Source: Bubalus kerabau | Taxonomy: Eukaryota > Chordata > Mammalia > Artiodactyla > Bovidae | Assembly (NCBI RefSeq): GCF_029407905.1 | Contig: NC_073633.1 | Coordinates: forward strand, 30,270,501-30,334,500 | Direction: 5' to 3' | Length of the DNA: 64,000 nt | Part shown: in pieces, positions 47,230-59,855 of the stretch | Layout: each line of letters starts with the position of its first letter | Numbering within the stretch: the stretch's first letter is position 1 | Program-made: the position numbers and the translations under genes | The notes under the pieces: model-generated | Databases searched by the model: none | Told to the model about the DNA's origin: nothing | The model's input: only the letters and a program-made list of their open reading frames with translations

Positions 47230-48490
47230 TTGTCATTCACATAAAAGTGCCATAATGACCTAACTCCAATATTCCTAGTGAGTTAGGACCACAAAGGTAA
47301 CTAATGATTTCTTAACAGAAAAATTCAATTCTCCTAAGACACACTATTATAAAGAAGCCAAAATCTGAATTATCCTTTTCAGACAAAGCCTGCTTCTCTT
47401 CCTGACTTTCAATTCCTGTGATTGTTTCCATCATTCACCTAGATTTGAAATTTTAGGCTAGTTCACTCACCCCTCTGTACACAACAAAGTAAGTTTAACC
47501 TGCCCCTGAAATATAACAAGAGGCACAATAAAGGAGTTGGTGATGTTTGCTGTGATTAAGATGCCAATCGGACATCTACCAGTGTTCAAAGGCAGCTTGA
47601 ATACAGCCTCTGAGCTGACCAGCCTCCCCTAATGGCGAAGCACTTTTACTCTTGCTCTTGTAGTCTATCTAAAGCAACATGTACAGATTCTACAAAAACC
47701 TTCTAATGTCTGTTATTTCCGGTTTAGTGTTTTTGAAATCAAAGTAATAATGTTCAGGTTTCCTTTTTAGCTTTCTTTCCAGAATTCACCTTTAAATGCT
47801 GCACAGTATTGTGAGTGTGACTAGGCTCTGTGCTTCTCTGCCACCTGGATATGTTCTGGGTGCATAGCTTGGTTCATTGGCTACATTAATTAATCTACCT
47901 AAGTTAATTACCTTGTAATCACAACATTTTTAATAAGGTCCACTGGGGAACCCAACTCCTTTGTTAATTACCATTCTTACCACAGAGAAGTATTTGGAGA
48001 CCAGAGTAATCAGTGAGAGCAAGAGTTATAATGAATCATTAGAGGCATCCTCTGGTCTTATCTATGATGTTGGCATGCAACAGAGGAACACAGGAGATTA
48101 ATTAAAAAGATGAATTTTCCTCTGGGTCATCTTAACAGGCAGTCCTTATTGACCTGTAATTTGTCAAAAGTAACTGAACTCTAGGCTTCTTTTTTCTCTG
48201 AACTTTGTGTGTTCAGATTACAAACACCTAACCTCTTGAGTACCATTTGACCCAGCAGAATGGAAGTAAATTACTACCCTACAACTTTATTCCTCTGTGC
48301 ACAGCTTCCTTCATCATTAAAGAAAGCACAGTGTACAGAGGATTTTTAACCTAGATACTAGTTAACTACTTTACCAGGGCCCTGTGTGGGTAGTTAGTCC
48401 ATACAGTTCACTTATTCTTTTCATTTCCAGCTGAATCTGAATCTGTCTGTTGTCATAGGCCCAATTAGGGTGGAAGTTCAAGATAATAAA
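47230..48490. other. Unassigned non-coding stretch
   Basis: A/T-rich with no gene, V exon or named repeat that I can support. Confidence 0.5.
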
Positions 48491-48509
48491 TTCTTATCAT
48501 CTAAAAATC

Positions 48510-48645
48510 TAATAAGTTCTTATCTTCTAAGTGAGAAACCTGAGTTTACCTGCTGTAGCTGATTCATTTTACGGGACAGAAAGCAGACACTCCAAAAGGT
48601 TACGTGACTTGCCTAACACCACACAGAAAGTTTGGGATTGAACAA
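48510..48645 (+). repeat. MIR SINE
   Basis: Degenerate MIR: 'ggttacgtgacttgcctaac' with 'accacacagaaagt' matches the MIR 3' half. Confidence 0.6.
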
Positions 48646-48650
48646 ATCTA

Positions 48651-49241
48651 AAGCTCCAAAATCACTACAGATGGTGACTGCAGCCATGAAATTAAAAGAC
48701 GCTTACTCCTTGGAAGGAAAGTTATGACCGACCTAGATAGCATATTCAAAAGCAGAGACATTACTTTGCCAACAAAGATCCGTCTAGTCAAGGCTATGGT
48801 TTTTCCTGTGGTCATGTATGGATGTGAGAGTTGGACTGTGAAGAAGGCTGAGCGCTGAAGAATTGATGCTTTTGAACTGTGGTGTTGGAGAAGACTCTTG
48901 AGAGTCCCTTGGACTGCAAGGAGAGCCAACCAGTCCATTCTGAAGGAGATCAGCCCTGGGATTTCTTTGGAAGGAATGATGCTAAAGCTGAAACTCCAGT
49001 ACTTTGGCCAGCTCATGGGAAGAGTTGACTCATTGGAAAAGACTCTGATGCTGGGAGGGATTGGGGGCAGGAGGAGAAGGGGACGACAGAGGATGAGATG
49101 GCTGGATGGCATCACTGACTCGATGGACCTGAGTCTCAGTGAACTCTGGGAGTCGGTGATGGACAGTGAGGCCTGGAGTGCTGCGACTCATGGGGTCGCA
49201 AAGAGTCGGACACGACTGAGCGACTGAACTGAACTGAACTG
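48651..49241 (+). mobile_element. BovB 3' fragment
   Basis: Plus-strand BovB end with an open tail at 48898-49227 and 'gaactgaactgaactg' at the 3' end. No clear target-site duplication. Confidence 0.88.
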
Positions 49242-49472
49242 AAAGTTAGAATTCTAGTTCTGTAGTTCAGTGTTCTTCCAGTGAAAATCATTAAGAGTAT
49301 CTGCCACATGAAGACAAGTCTGGGGGAAAAAAGAGATTGCTTTCATTGAATTGTGGTTAGGAAAATATTGATGCCTTATGCTTTTTTTCCTTTGAAATGT
49401 TGAAATCTCTCTCACCACTTTCCTTTTCTCTCTATTCTTATTGACACTGTTCTTATTAACTCATGTTCCTAA

Positions 49473-49871
49473 TGTCAAGGTCTCTGCACAGGTTGAGAAA
49501 GAATTTCCAGACATGAGGCAGAGAGAGAAGAAAATAGTTTATTAGAATAGGAGATACTGTTGGAACAGCTGGCTGGCTCAAGGGGAAGCTGACACCTTTC
49601 AAGGGCTAGTAGCCAGTTTTTATAGCCTCAAGACAAAGAAAATTCCTGCTGGAAGGGTGGCATCAGGTGATTTGTTAGGATGTTCTAGGGTGGGTAATAG
49701 GGTGGGTATTTTTACCTAGTATGGATTTAGGTCAGAAGGCTTGTGGAACAGTTGCTATGGGCCTTGGTTAGTTCCAGAGATTACATTGGTGCAAGGCTCC
49801 ATTTCTGTGGCCTTGGTACAGGCCCTGCACCTGTGACCTTGGAATAGTGCTCCACACCTAATGCTACCACA
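49473..49871 (-). mobile_element. Possible solo LTR of an endogenous retrovirus
   Basis: On the minus strand it starts TGTGGTAGCATTAGG and ends GACCTTGACA, so it has TG...CA ends. An AATAAA (49538-49543 in reverse) lies near its 3' end. The length of about 400 fits an LTR. No coding part is present; the family is not assigned. Confidence 0.5.
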
Positions 49872-49926
49872 GCCTCCTTTCTTTGGCTTCTACATGCCAG
49901 TCATTTCTATTTCTAATCTATCCTGC

Positions 49927-50145
49927 ATGGTGGTAGTTTGATGGTTTAGTCGCTAAGTTGTGTCCAACTCTTACAATCCCATAGACTGCAACCCACCAAA
50001 CTCCTCTGTCCATGGCATTCTCCAGGTGAGAATACTGGAGTGGGTTGCAATTTCCTTCTCCAGAGGATCTTTCCAACCCAGGAATCAAACCCAGGTCTCC
50101 TGCATTGCAGGCAGATTCTTTACTGACTGAACTCTGAGTGAAGTC
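49927..50145 (-). mobile_element. Bov-tA SINE
   Basis: Antisense Bov-tA from 'ggtttagtcgctaagttgtg' to its tRNA-like head at about 50130. Confidence 0.8.
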
Positions 50146-50227
50146 CTCTATTCTGCATATCACTGACAAATAATCTTCCTGAAAGAAGATCATGTTCCAG
50201 TCTGTTTAGTAAAATAAACCATAATCT

Positions 50228-50572
50228 TTTTAAATAATTTTATTTAGTTTTGTCTGTGCTGGGCCTTTGGTACAGCTCGAGCTCTTCTCTAGGTGCAGTG
50301 AGCAGGGACTACTCTCTCGTTGCGGTGCAAGGGCTTCTCATTAGGGTGAGATTCTTGTTGCAGAGTACCTGCTCTAGGGTGCATGGGCTTCAGTTGTTGG
50401 GGCTCCCAGGCTCAGTAATTATGGCTTGCGGGCTCTAGAGAACAGGCTCAATACTTGCGGCCCATGGGCTTAGTTGCTCCACAGCATACGGGATCCTCCC
50501 TGACCAGGGACTGAACCCATGTTTCCTGCATTGGCAGGTGGATTCTTAACTACTGAGCCACCAGGGAAGCCC
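50228..50572 (-). mobile_element. CHR-type tRNA-Glu SINE, near full length
   Basis: In reverse, the head is at 50572 ('gagccaccagggaagccccc') with 'gggactgaacccatgtttcc' inside. The body is 'gggcttagttgctccacagc' and the tail is A-rich (T-rich here, 50228-50250). Confidence 0.8.
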
Positions 50573-50929
50573 CCCAAACTATAATCTTGATGTCACTGCT
50601 CTGCTTAATTACCCATGTGATGTTAAGTGCAGGGGTTCTAATTATACTTTTTGCTCAAATCTCTATTTGATGACTCCAAAATAACTTGTTTAAATTTGTC
50701 TAATTCATGGAAAGGGAAATTACAAAAGTGCACAGGAAAATGTGGGGGAGTGATGGTTATAATTAATTTGTGATGATGGCTTCATAGATGCCCACGTATG
50801 TCAGTATTCATCAAATTGCATATGTTAAATATGTTTAGTTTATTGTATGAAGGTTATACCTCAATAAGGCAGTTGTGAAAAATAAAAAAGGCTTTCTGAA
50901 ATAGCCATTATGAGGTCGTTTGTGACCTT

Positions 50930-51297
50930 CACAGGACTGGGTTCTAGAGAGAGTAGTGTAAGGCGAGTATGGAGAAAAGAGAGTGATCTGGGCAGTCAGG
51001 GAAGAAAAGGAAATTTATTAAAGCTAAAATGAGCTGGTGACTGGCCCTCAAGAAGAACCAGTGCCCTCCCTTTCTGACAGGGTCCTTCTTATATCCAACC
51101 AGTGGAAAATTCTCTGAGAGGGTGGTTAATTTTTAGCCTGCAGCTGGAATCCGGTGGTTGAGTAGCCTTGAGAAAGCAGGCGCCAGAGGAAAAACAGAAT
51201 ATCGCTTGGGCAATGTGATCAGTCTCAAGGGTCACTGTGACTTCATTCTTTGTTTGCAAGGTCAACATAATGAGCCATTTTAACCATGAGCCCCTAC
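50930..51297 (-). mobile_element. Possible LTR-like repeat
   Basis: On the minus strand it starts near TGTAGGGGCTCATGG and has AATAAA at 51014-51019 (in reverse). The overall layout resembles an LTR. Family and ends are uncertain. Confidence 0.35.
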
Positions 51298-51309
51298 ATA
51301 GGCCCTATC

Positions 51310-51690
51310 AAGTAGGTCTGTGGACTGAAGATTTATGTCTTCCCAAAACTCATACTCTGAAATCTTAAACCCAATATGACGGTGTTTGGAGGTAGAGTCT
51401 TTGGGAAGTAATTAGAGTTAGACTAGGTCATGAGGGTGGTGCCCTCATGATAAGAGGAATGCTCTTATAAAAAGTTGAGAAAACACAGGATTTCTCTGTC
51501 GTCTATCCACCGTCTGAAAATATGATGAGAAAATGATCATCTGAAAACCAGGTAGTGGGCTCTCACCAGACATAAATCCACCAGCATCTCAGTCTTGGAC
51601 TTCTAAAAATGTGAGAAATAAATGTTTCATGTTTAAGTCATCTAGTCTATTTTTTATAGCAGACAAAACAGATTAACAGATATAGAAACC
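51310..51690 (+). mobile_element. MaLR LTR, MST/MLT-like
   Basis: 'gacggtgtttggaggtagag', 'ggtcatgagggtggtgccct', 'gtgagaaataaatgtttcat' and the final 'gacaaaacagattaaca' follow the MST-type pattern also seen, reversed, at 4760-5122. Confidence 0.6.
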
Positions 51691-51694
51691 CAAC

Positions 51695-52755
51695 TGCAAG
51701 AAGAGTGAGTGCATAGCTAGTACTGGAAGCAAATAATTTGTTAATGAAGTAAAGAAAAAATAGGATAAGAGCTCAGTCAGGCAACAGAACCACAGTTAGA
51801 AATTGTTTAATTATAGGAAAGATCTAAGCATGTTTACAGGCTGAGGGGATTGACTCAGTGGGAATAAAATTGAAGGTGTCAGTGAGGAGGTAGTTAATGA
51901 TGTAGTACAGTCCCAAGGGAGAATGGAAGATCCCACAAAAACTCAGCATCTCCCTCACACAAATAATTGGGAGACAACCCCAGAAATATAAGATACAGAT
52001 ATATCCCCACAAGTCTCCTTAGCAACTTTGAAATCTACTTGGATTTGCCCAGGTGTCTTTAAGACCTATTCTACCTCTGGGATGTTTTCCAAAAATGACT
52101 CCAATTTTCAGAAACTTCAGTTTAACACACGATCTTACTAAACTCTTTGAACATAGACTGCTTTTGGGTGATAAAACCCAGTCAAATTTCTCAGCTCTAA
52201 ACCCAGCTTAGCTAACTTCAGCCACCTTGCTGTACATTTGAAGCAAAGGGTTTTCCACACATTGTTCTCTGAGTTCTTTTCATAGTATCTATTACAGCAC
52301 AGAATTATTTTCCACTCTCTTTTCTGCCTTACCCAGGATACAATAGGTATCTTAGGGGACATTCTAGTTTTCATGAGAAAAATTCCACATACTATATGTC
52401 CATAAATTGAATTCCCCAGAAAATGGAGTTCTGTTCCCCAACGTCCTTTGGATTTCTGGTATCAAAGCATGGATGATGGAACTGAAGCTGCAGGAGATTC
52501 AAACTTTCTCCATTTCCTGAAGCATCATCATCAAGGAGCACCATAGAGCTTGAAAAATTTCAGGTCTGCACACCACTGAAGGAAGAGAAATGAAGGAAGA
52601 GAAATAAAGGAATGATTAGCCTATGACTTTCATACAAAAGAATGTTCATGAGTTGAAAGGCAGCCAAATAGAATGTGAAAATTTTAGCATATTTAAGTCT
52701 GCATTCAGCATCTCGTCTTCATAAAAACATACAATATTAGAGCTGGATAATAACT
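51695..52755. other. Unassigned non-coding stretch
   Basis: No gene or repeat that I can support on either strand. Confidence 0.5.
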
Positions 52756-52756
52756 T

Positions 52757-54417
52757 CAGTTCAGTTCAGTCACTCAGTCTTGTCCGACTCTTTGCAACCC
52801 CATGAATCACAGCATGCCAGGCCTCCCTGTCCATCATCAACTCCCGGAATTCACCCAAACTTACCTCCATCGAGTCAGTGATGCCATCCAGCCATCTCAT
52901 CCTCTGTCGTCCCCTTCTGCTCCTGCCTCCAATCCCTCCCAGCATCAATCTTTTCCAATGAGTCAACTCTTCGCATGAGGTGGCCAAAGTACTGGAGTTT
53001 CAGCTTTAGCATCATTCCTTCCAAAGAATACCCAGGGCTGATCTCCTTTGGAATGGACTGGTTGGATCTCCTTGCAGTCCAAGGGACTCTCAAGAGTCTT
53101 CTCCAACACCACAGTTCAAAAGCATCAATTCTTCGGTGCTCAGCTTTCTTCACAGTCCAACTCTCACATCCATTCTTGACCACTGGAAAAACCATAGCCT
53201 TGACTAGACAGATCTTTGTTGGCAAAGTAATGTCTCTGCTTTTTAATATGCTATCTAGGTTGGTCATAACTTTTCTTCCAAGGAGTAAGCGTCTTTTAAT
53301 TTCATGGCTGCAATCACCATCTGCAGTGATTTTGGAGCCCAAAAAAATAAAGTCTGACACTGTTTCCACTGTTTCCCCATCTATTTCCCATGAAGTGATG
53401 GGACTGGATGCCATGATCTTAGTTTTCTGAATGTTGAGCTTTAAGCCAACTTTTTCACTCTCCTCTTTCACTTTCATCAAGAGGTCTTTTAGTTCCTCTT
53501 CACTCTCTGCCATAAGGGTGGTGTCATCTGCATATCTGAGGTTATTGATATTTCTCCCAGCAATCTTGATTCCAGCTTGTGCTTCTTCCAGCCCAGCATT
53601 TCTCATGATGTACTCTGCATATAAGTTAAATAAGCAGGATGACAATATCCAGCCTTGACGTACTCCTTTTCCTATTTGGAACCAGTCTGTTGTTCCATGT
53701 CCAGTTCTAGCTGTTGCTTCCTGACCTGCATACAAATTTCTCAAGAGACAGGTCAGGTGGTCTGGTATTCCCATCTCTTTCAGAATTTTTCCACAGTTCA
53801 TTGTGATCCACATAGTCAAAGGCTTTGGCATAGTCAATAAAGCAGAAATAGATGTTTTTCTGGAACTCTCTCCCTTTTTCCATGATCCAGTGGATGTTGG
53901 CAATTTGGTCTCTGGTTCCTCTGCCTTTTCTAAAACCAGCTTGAACATCTGGAAGTTCACAGTTCACATATTGCTGAAGCCTGGCTTGGAGAATTTTGAG
54001 CATCACTTTACTAGTGTGTGAGATGAGTGCAATTGTGTGGCAGTTTGAGCATTCTTTGGCATTGCCTTTCTTTGGGATTAGAATGAAAACTGACCTTTTC
54101 CAGTCCTGTGGCCACTGCTGAGTTTTCCAAATTTGCTGGCATATTGAGTGCAGCACTTTCACAGCATCATCTTCCAGGCTTTGAAATAGCTCAACTGGAA
54201 TTCCATCACCTCCACTGACTTCACATTCCAGGATGTCTGGCTCTAGGTCAGTGATCACATCATCGTGATTATCTGGGTCGTGAAGCTCTTTTTTGTACAG
54301 TTCTTCTGTGTATTCTTGCCATCTCTTCTTAATATCTTCTGCTTCTGTTAGGTCCATACCATTTCTGTCCTTTATCGAGCCCATCTTTGCATGAAATGTT
54401 CCCTTGGTATCTCTAAT
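52757..54417 (-). mobile_element. BovB LINE, 5' truncated
   Basis: Antisense, from its 3' end at about 52757 to a 5' cut at about 54417, upstream of the RT. It carries one of the best-kept RT frames in the window. Confidence 0.9.
52875..54384 (-). pseudogene. BovB reverse transcriptase, two open halves
   Basis: Two overlapping open frames: 53707-54384 (N-terminal RT, with DYAKAFDYVDH) and 52875-53960 (with RYADD and LNIQKTKIM). They are split by one extra T in a run at 53786-53790. The N-terminal half also lacks about 12 codons in frame just before SGGDGIPVELF. The endonuclease is absent because of 5' truncation. Confidence 0.8.
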
Positions 54418-54434
54418 TTTCTTAGAGTATATTT

Positions 54435-54565
54435 AATACAACTTTCTGGTTTTATAAACAGAGATACTGAGAGCAAAAAGGTAAAGTCAATCCATCAAAA
54501 TCACACACGGAGTGAATGGCAGGCTAGAACTCAGATCTCTTGACCATACCAGACTCCAAAACCAG
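54435..54565 (+). repeat. MIR SINE
   Basis: Degenerate MIR ('tcacacacggagtgaatggc', 'gctagaactcagatctcttg'). Confidence 0.5.
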
Positions 54566-54849
54566 TCACAGTCAGGAGCTCTGTCCTCATCACAACTTTG
54601 TTATTTCTAACCTAATTTCAAGAACTCTCACTAAATCCAGTAAGATATTCAGATGAATAAATTAGTGTAACTTTCTCATTACAATCTTCTATGTACTCAT
54701 CAACATTTCACACAGTAAATTCTGATAAACCCTTCATTTATTGAATATCTACTAAAAACAAGATCTATATTTAATTATAACTAAGTTACCTATTTAAATA
54801 ACCTAATCAATTTAATTTGAATATATTTGTAATTATGTATACTAACTAC

Positions 54850-55246
54850 TGAAGAAAGCTGAGCACCTAAGAATTGATGATTTTGAACTGTGGTGCTGGA
54901 AAAGACTCTTGAGAGTCCCTTGGACTGCAAGGAGATCCAACCAGTCCATCCTAAAGGAGACCAGTCCTGGGTGTTCATTGGAAGGACTGATGCTGAGGCT
55001 GAAACTCCAATACTTTGGCCACCTCGTGTGAAGAGTTGACTCATTGGAAAAGACTGTGATGCTGGGAGGGATTGGGGGCAGGAGGAGAAGGGGACGACAG
55101 AGGATGAGATGGCTGGATGGCATCACCGACTCGATGGACATGAGTCTGGGTGAATACCAGGAGTTGGTGATGGACACAGAGGCCTGGCTAGCTGCGATTC
55201 ATGGGGTCGCAAAGAGTCAGACACGACTGAGTGACTGAACTGAACT
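54850..55246 (+). mobile_element. BovB 3' fragment
   Basis: About 0.4 kb BovB end with target-site duplication atactaactac at 54839-54849 and 55247-55257. Confidence 0.88.
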
Positions 55247-55292
55247 GATACTAACTACACATATAGTTTTATTAATGCATTTATTTTCATAT

Positions 55293-55378
55293 CTGGAATA
55301 GGAAATGGCAACCCACCCTAGTATTCTTGCCTGAGAAATCCCATGGATAGAGGAGCCTGTCAGACACCACTTAGCAAC
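55293..55378 (+). mobile_element. Bov-A SINE fragment
   Basis: Short body 'aatggcaacccaccctagta' to 'ccacttagcaactaaa', missing internal parts. Confidence 0.65.
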
Positions 55379-55394
55379 TAAACAACAAGAAGAT

Positions 55395-55575
55395 TTTCAC
55401 ATCAGTCCTATGAAGTATATATTACTATTTTCAATTTCCAGCAGGAAAAATGAAGATTAGAAAAGTTCTGCAAATTTCCAAGATCACTCAGTTAGTAATA
55501 GGCAGAATCACGATTTGAAACCAGCTCTTTGTGGTATCAGCTTCTATGCTCTTGCCTCTTCCACACTGCCATTTT
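55395..55575 (+). repeat. MIR SINE
   Basis: 'ccaagatcactcagttagta' and 'tcacgatttgaaaccagctc' match the MIR 3' half. The stretch 55580-56400 is A/T-rich and holds nothing I can name. Confidence 0.6.
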
Positions 55576-56402
55576 CTCCCATATACGCAGCATTATCATT
55601 CTTATCTGTAAGTACATGACTTATATTGGAATTAATATTTGTATCAACAAATCCTGTATATGTTTGTCAGTGTCCAGGTGGTAAAACTAATGAAAGAAAT
55701 TTTTTTAGTTGCTAATGAGTTTGTTTTCAAATCAGTTTGATAATCTGTCTTAGGATAGGAACATGGGAGGGGGTTGGCAGTTCTAGGGAATAGACTAGAA
55801 TATATACCTTAATTTGCTTCTGTTTCCATGGCTGCTGCAGATAAGCCCTACATAAGTGTTTTTAAAACTATAGATGCTAATTAAAATATATATTATATGT
55901 ATATATTCAATAGTGTATATAATTTTCAGAGTGATGTCTTTGAGAGTGATGACCACCCCGGGACATTGGTGGTCTCTATTAATAGTGTATTAGTTGTTTA
56001 GATACCTCCTGGATGAGGATCAAAAGCATACAGCACAATTGTTATTGCTTATTTGTTAACACTCCTCACTTTATTTACATTTTTATGTGCAATTATATCT
56101 CTATAAATAGAGTAATTGCCACATTAACAAGAAAGTGAATGTCTAGCAACCAAACTCATCTAACACCCAGAGAGCAGCTCCATCACATTATTTTCTCCTA
56201 ATTCTGGTTCTCATCTGTCTTATTCTGGAGGGAGGCAGATCCTTTCATCATGGGAAACCAACTAGAAGTGATGATTCCACAGAGACACAAGGCTTTTTAT
56301 TTACACTAAAAAGGGAGAGAAAAAGATCCCTCCTCAGGTTCATGGGCTCACTTTGTCCATGGGTGATAAAAATTCCAAACTGAACCAGTTCCTTCATATT
56401 CA

Positions 56403-56695
56403 AGTCCATCCTAAAGGAAATCAACCCTGAATATTCACTGGAAGGACTGATGCTGAAGCTGAAGCTCCAGTACTTTGACCACCTGATGCAAAGAACTGAC
56501 TCATTGGAAAAGACCCTGATGCTGGGAAAGATTGAAGGCAGGGGAAGAAGGGGTCAACCGAGGAAGAGATGGTTGGATGGCATCATCAACTCAATGGACA
56601 TGAGTTTGAGCAAACTCCGAGAGATAGTGAAGGACAGGGAAGCCTGTCGTCCATGGTGTTGCAAAGAGTTGGACTCAGCTGAGCGACTGAACAAA
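56403..56695 (+). mobile_element. Older BovB 3' fragment
   Basis: Diverged BovB end ('gactcattggaaaagaccct' and 'ggttggatggcatcatcaac'), closing at 'gagcgactgaac'. Confidence 0.8.
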
Positions 56696-56850
56696 TCAGG
56701 GAAAGGAAGGGATGCAGAGACAAGGGAGGAGCAGTCAAGAAACAATAGCACAGCCTTGGGGACAGGGTCCTGGTTTCCTCTCAAGGGATATACAGAACAG
56801 TGTCTTTGAGCTCTTCCACTAGCACCACCTGGGAATTCCCTGCAGAACTA

Positions 56851-56978
56851 AGTGAAAGTGAAGTCGCTCAGTCGTGTCCGACTCTTCACGACCCCATGGA
56901 CTACAGCCCACCAGGCCCTCCATCCATGGGATTTTCCAGGCAAGAGTACTGGAGTGGGGAGCCATTGCCTTCTCCGTT
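56851..56978 (-). mobile_element. Bov-A SINE monomer
   Basis: Antisense monomer from 'agtgaaagtgaagtcgctca' to 'ccattgccttctcc', next to the H2B fragment. Confidence 0.8.
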
Positions 56979-57001
56979 AACAGCAGCTAGGCATATTATG
57001 T

Positions 57002-57240
57002 TTACTTGGAGCTGGTATACTTGGTGACAGCCTTAGTGCCCTCAGACATGGAGTGCTTGGCCAGCTCCCCAGGTAGCAGCAAGCGCACGGCGGTGTGGAT
57101 CTCCCTGGATGTGATAGTCGAGCGCTTGTTGTAATGTGCCAGGCATGATGCCTCGCCAGCGATGCGCTCGAAAATGTCCTTGACGAAGGAGTTCATGATT
57201 CCCATGGCCTTGGACGAGATGCCGGTGTCCGGAGGCAGAA
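57002..57240 (-). pseudogene. Histone H2B C-terminal fragment
   Basis: Open frame matching the C-terminal two thirds of histone H2B: DTGISSKAMGIMNSFV, FERIAGEAS, STITSREI, VRLLLPGEL, and the normal end KYTSSK plus stop. The N-terminal tail and first helix are missing; upstream of PDTG the sequence is unrelated. Changes such as VKD for VND, ASCLAH for ASRLAH and KHSMSEG for KHAVSEG suggest relaxed constraint. It is probably a truncated retrocopy or pseudogene with no function of its own. Confidence 0.85.
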
Positions 57241-57242
57241 CT

Positions 57243-57590
57243 AAAACCCCCAGCAAATAGAAGACTTGATGAAGCTCTCTTCATTCCAGAGAAAATCACA
57301 GTTTGCCCATCATCACATTTCCAGATGATCTCTGGACTGAAGGAATCCAGACCCTGCACACACCCTGATCCTGATCAGCAAACTCCGCCTTTCCCCCCAA
57401 CCCCACCCCCAACTATAGGACTCCTCACAGGTCTCCTGCAACCCCAGGTTGGGACACAGTTTTGAGGGCACTAGCCTATTGTGGCCCCCTTTGCCTGGCA
57501 AAGCAATAAAGCTATCCTTTTCTACTTCACCCAAAACTCTTGTCCCTGAGATTCAATAATATAATGGTTTTCAGAGGTCGAATTTTAGGC
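57243..57590 (+). mobile_element. Possible ERV LTR
   Basis: C-rich stretch, then AATAAA at 57505-57510 followed by 'gctatccttttctacttcac' and 'ctgagattcaata', a layout like an LTR U3-R-U5. It abuts the H2B fragment. Family and ends are uncertain; no coding part. Confidence 0.45.
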
Positions 57591-57594
57591 TACA

Positions 57595-58595
57595 AAACCT
57601 AGAGCAAGTTTCTCTACAAAGTGAACATGTGCTTTTGAAACTGGTCATAGTTTTGTGTCACAGAGCCTATTCCCACCGGTGTTGGGGGGGAAGGAAACAG
57701 AGATACATCTAAGCATGCTTGCATTGTTTTTGAAGTCCAATTTTTGACAACTTAGGTCAGAATATAATCTCTAAAATCTTTATAATTTCTAAAAGCTACA
57801 ATTTAAAATCATAGGATGTTGTTAAAACTTGAAAGATTCTAATCCATCTCATTTTCTTCGTCATCCTTCTCCTAAGCACTTTACAGAAAACGAAAGCCAG
57901 ATTTAATCTGATGGATTTTTAGAGTAATATTGGCTGTGTGGCGGTGGTGGAGCTGATAGTGGTATATACGTGAAAGAGAAAGAAGGAGAAGGAGAATAAA
58001 TGACAGAGAGCTAGACAAACTACACCTATGAATGAGAAGGTCAGCCTGTATATAATTAGTCTGAAATTTGTGAAGCTAATAAAGAATAAATTCTCATTTC
58101 TATAACAATGAATGAGATGAATGATTTCACCTCTTCTGTAGAAAAGGCAGTAACATCCTATGTCCCATAAAATAATATGAAGTTCCACTTCTTCATTTAT
58201 CTGACCTGATGTTTATATCTTATCATCTCACTATCATATACAATCAAGCAAATTCCAATTATATATTAAGTTTTCAAAAACATTCATTAAGATTTGAACA
58301 CGTGTGAACTAAACTGGAAGAAAAGCAACACAAAATATAACATATTCTATTGTCCATATCATAACATTAAACAACAAAGGTTTTTAAATTCAGCATCAGT
58401 ATGGATGTAATGGCTGGAGCTCTAGCAGCCATCTTGGGCAACATGGATAAGGTCCACAGATGGTGAATCAGAGTTCTAGATGTGAGACAGGACAGGGGCA
58501 TGACACTGACAATGACAATAAACACAACTGAAGACACAACATAAACTGCTTAGAACCAACCATGTCCAAGATAATGGATGAATTCTAATTTCTCC
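57595..58595. other. Unassigned non-coding stretch
   Basis: No gene or named repeat that I can support. Confidence 0.45.
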
Positions 58596-58599
58596 ACAT

Positions 58600-59755
58600 T
58601 GCACCAATACTAGTTATTGTCTGTTTTATTATCGCCATCCCAGTGGGTTTGAAGTGTTATCTTATAGTTTTGATACATCTTTCCCTGATGACTAAACATG
58701 ATGGGCATCATTTCATGTGCCATTTGTATATCTCTTCTATAGAAATATCTATTCGGATCCTTTGCCCATTTTTAATTAGATTATTTTTCCTTTCATTATT
58801 GAGTTCTAAGAGTTCTTTGTATACTCTAGATACAAATCCCATGTCAGATATATGACTTGCAAATATTTCTCCTATTTTGTAGGTTGCCTTTCATTTTATT
58901 TTATTGATGGTGTCTTCTGAAACACAAAAACTTTTTAATTTTAAAGAAATCCAATGTATCTATTTTTTTTCTTTCTTTTTGTGTGTGTGTGTGTGTGTAT
59001 GCTTTTGGTGTCATTTCTAAGAATCCATTGCTAAATCCAAGATCATGAAGATTTACTCCTGTGTTTTCTTCTAAGAGTTTCATAGTTTTAACTTTTCCAT
59101 TTAGGTTTTTGGTTTATTTTGAGTTAATTTTTGTATATGATATGAGGTGGGGGTCTGACTTCAGTCTTTTGTATATAGATATCTAGTTATCCTAGAATCA
59201 TTTGTCAAAGAGACTATTGTTTCCCTCACTGAAAGGTCCTGGCACCTTTGCTGAAAATTGGTTGACTATAGATGTATGAGCTTATGTCTGGACTCTCAGT
59301 TCTATCCCATTGACCTACATGTTTATTCTTACACCATTAACCCACTGATTTGATTACTCTGACTTTGCAAGAAGAGTTGAAATCTGATAATGTGAGTCTT
59401 CCAACTTCATTTTTCTTTTTCAAGATTATTTTGGCTGTTCTGTGTTCCTTACAATTCCACATGAACTTTAGGATTTACTTTTCAATTTCTAGATAGAATT
59501 GCATTGAGTTTGTCAACTATTTTGAGTAGTATTGCCATCTTAACAAAAGTCCTCAAATCCATGAACACATGATGTCTTTACATTTATTGAAATTTTTAAT
59601 TTTGCTCAGCAATGTTTTGTAGTTTTCAGTGTACAAGTCTTGTACTTCCTTGGTTAAATATTTTACTAAACATTTTTATACTATTACACATGAAATTATT
59701 TTCTTAATTTCACTTCCCCCTTCTTTTTTTTTCTCATTTTCCTTGTTGTCCTCAG
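58600..59755 (-). mobile_element. Old L1 fragment (3' half of ORF2, antisense)
   Basis: Reverse-strand L1: 'cctttgcccatttttaatta', 'gacttgcaaatatttctcct' and 'gcttttggtgtcatttctaa' are typical of antisense L1. It includes a (GT)n at 58979-58999. Coding frames are lost. Confidence 0.75.
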
Positions 59756-59855
59756 TTGATTTCAGAGAGAAAGTTAATAGGCAGATAAGTCTTTATTCTT
59801 CATCTTCCATGTCTAACTTTTCAAAGCTAACATTTGTTGAGAGTTTAATGTTCTT

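Noticed and set aside
48648..49115. Minus-strand open frame of 155 codons
   Set aside because: Shadow of a BovB 3' fragment.
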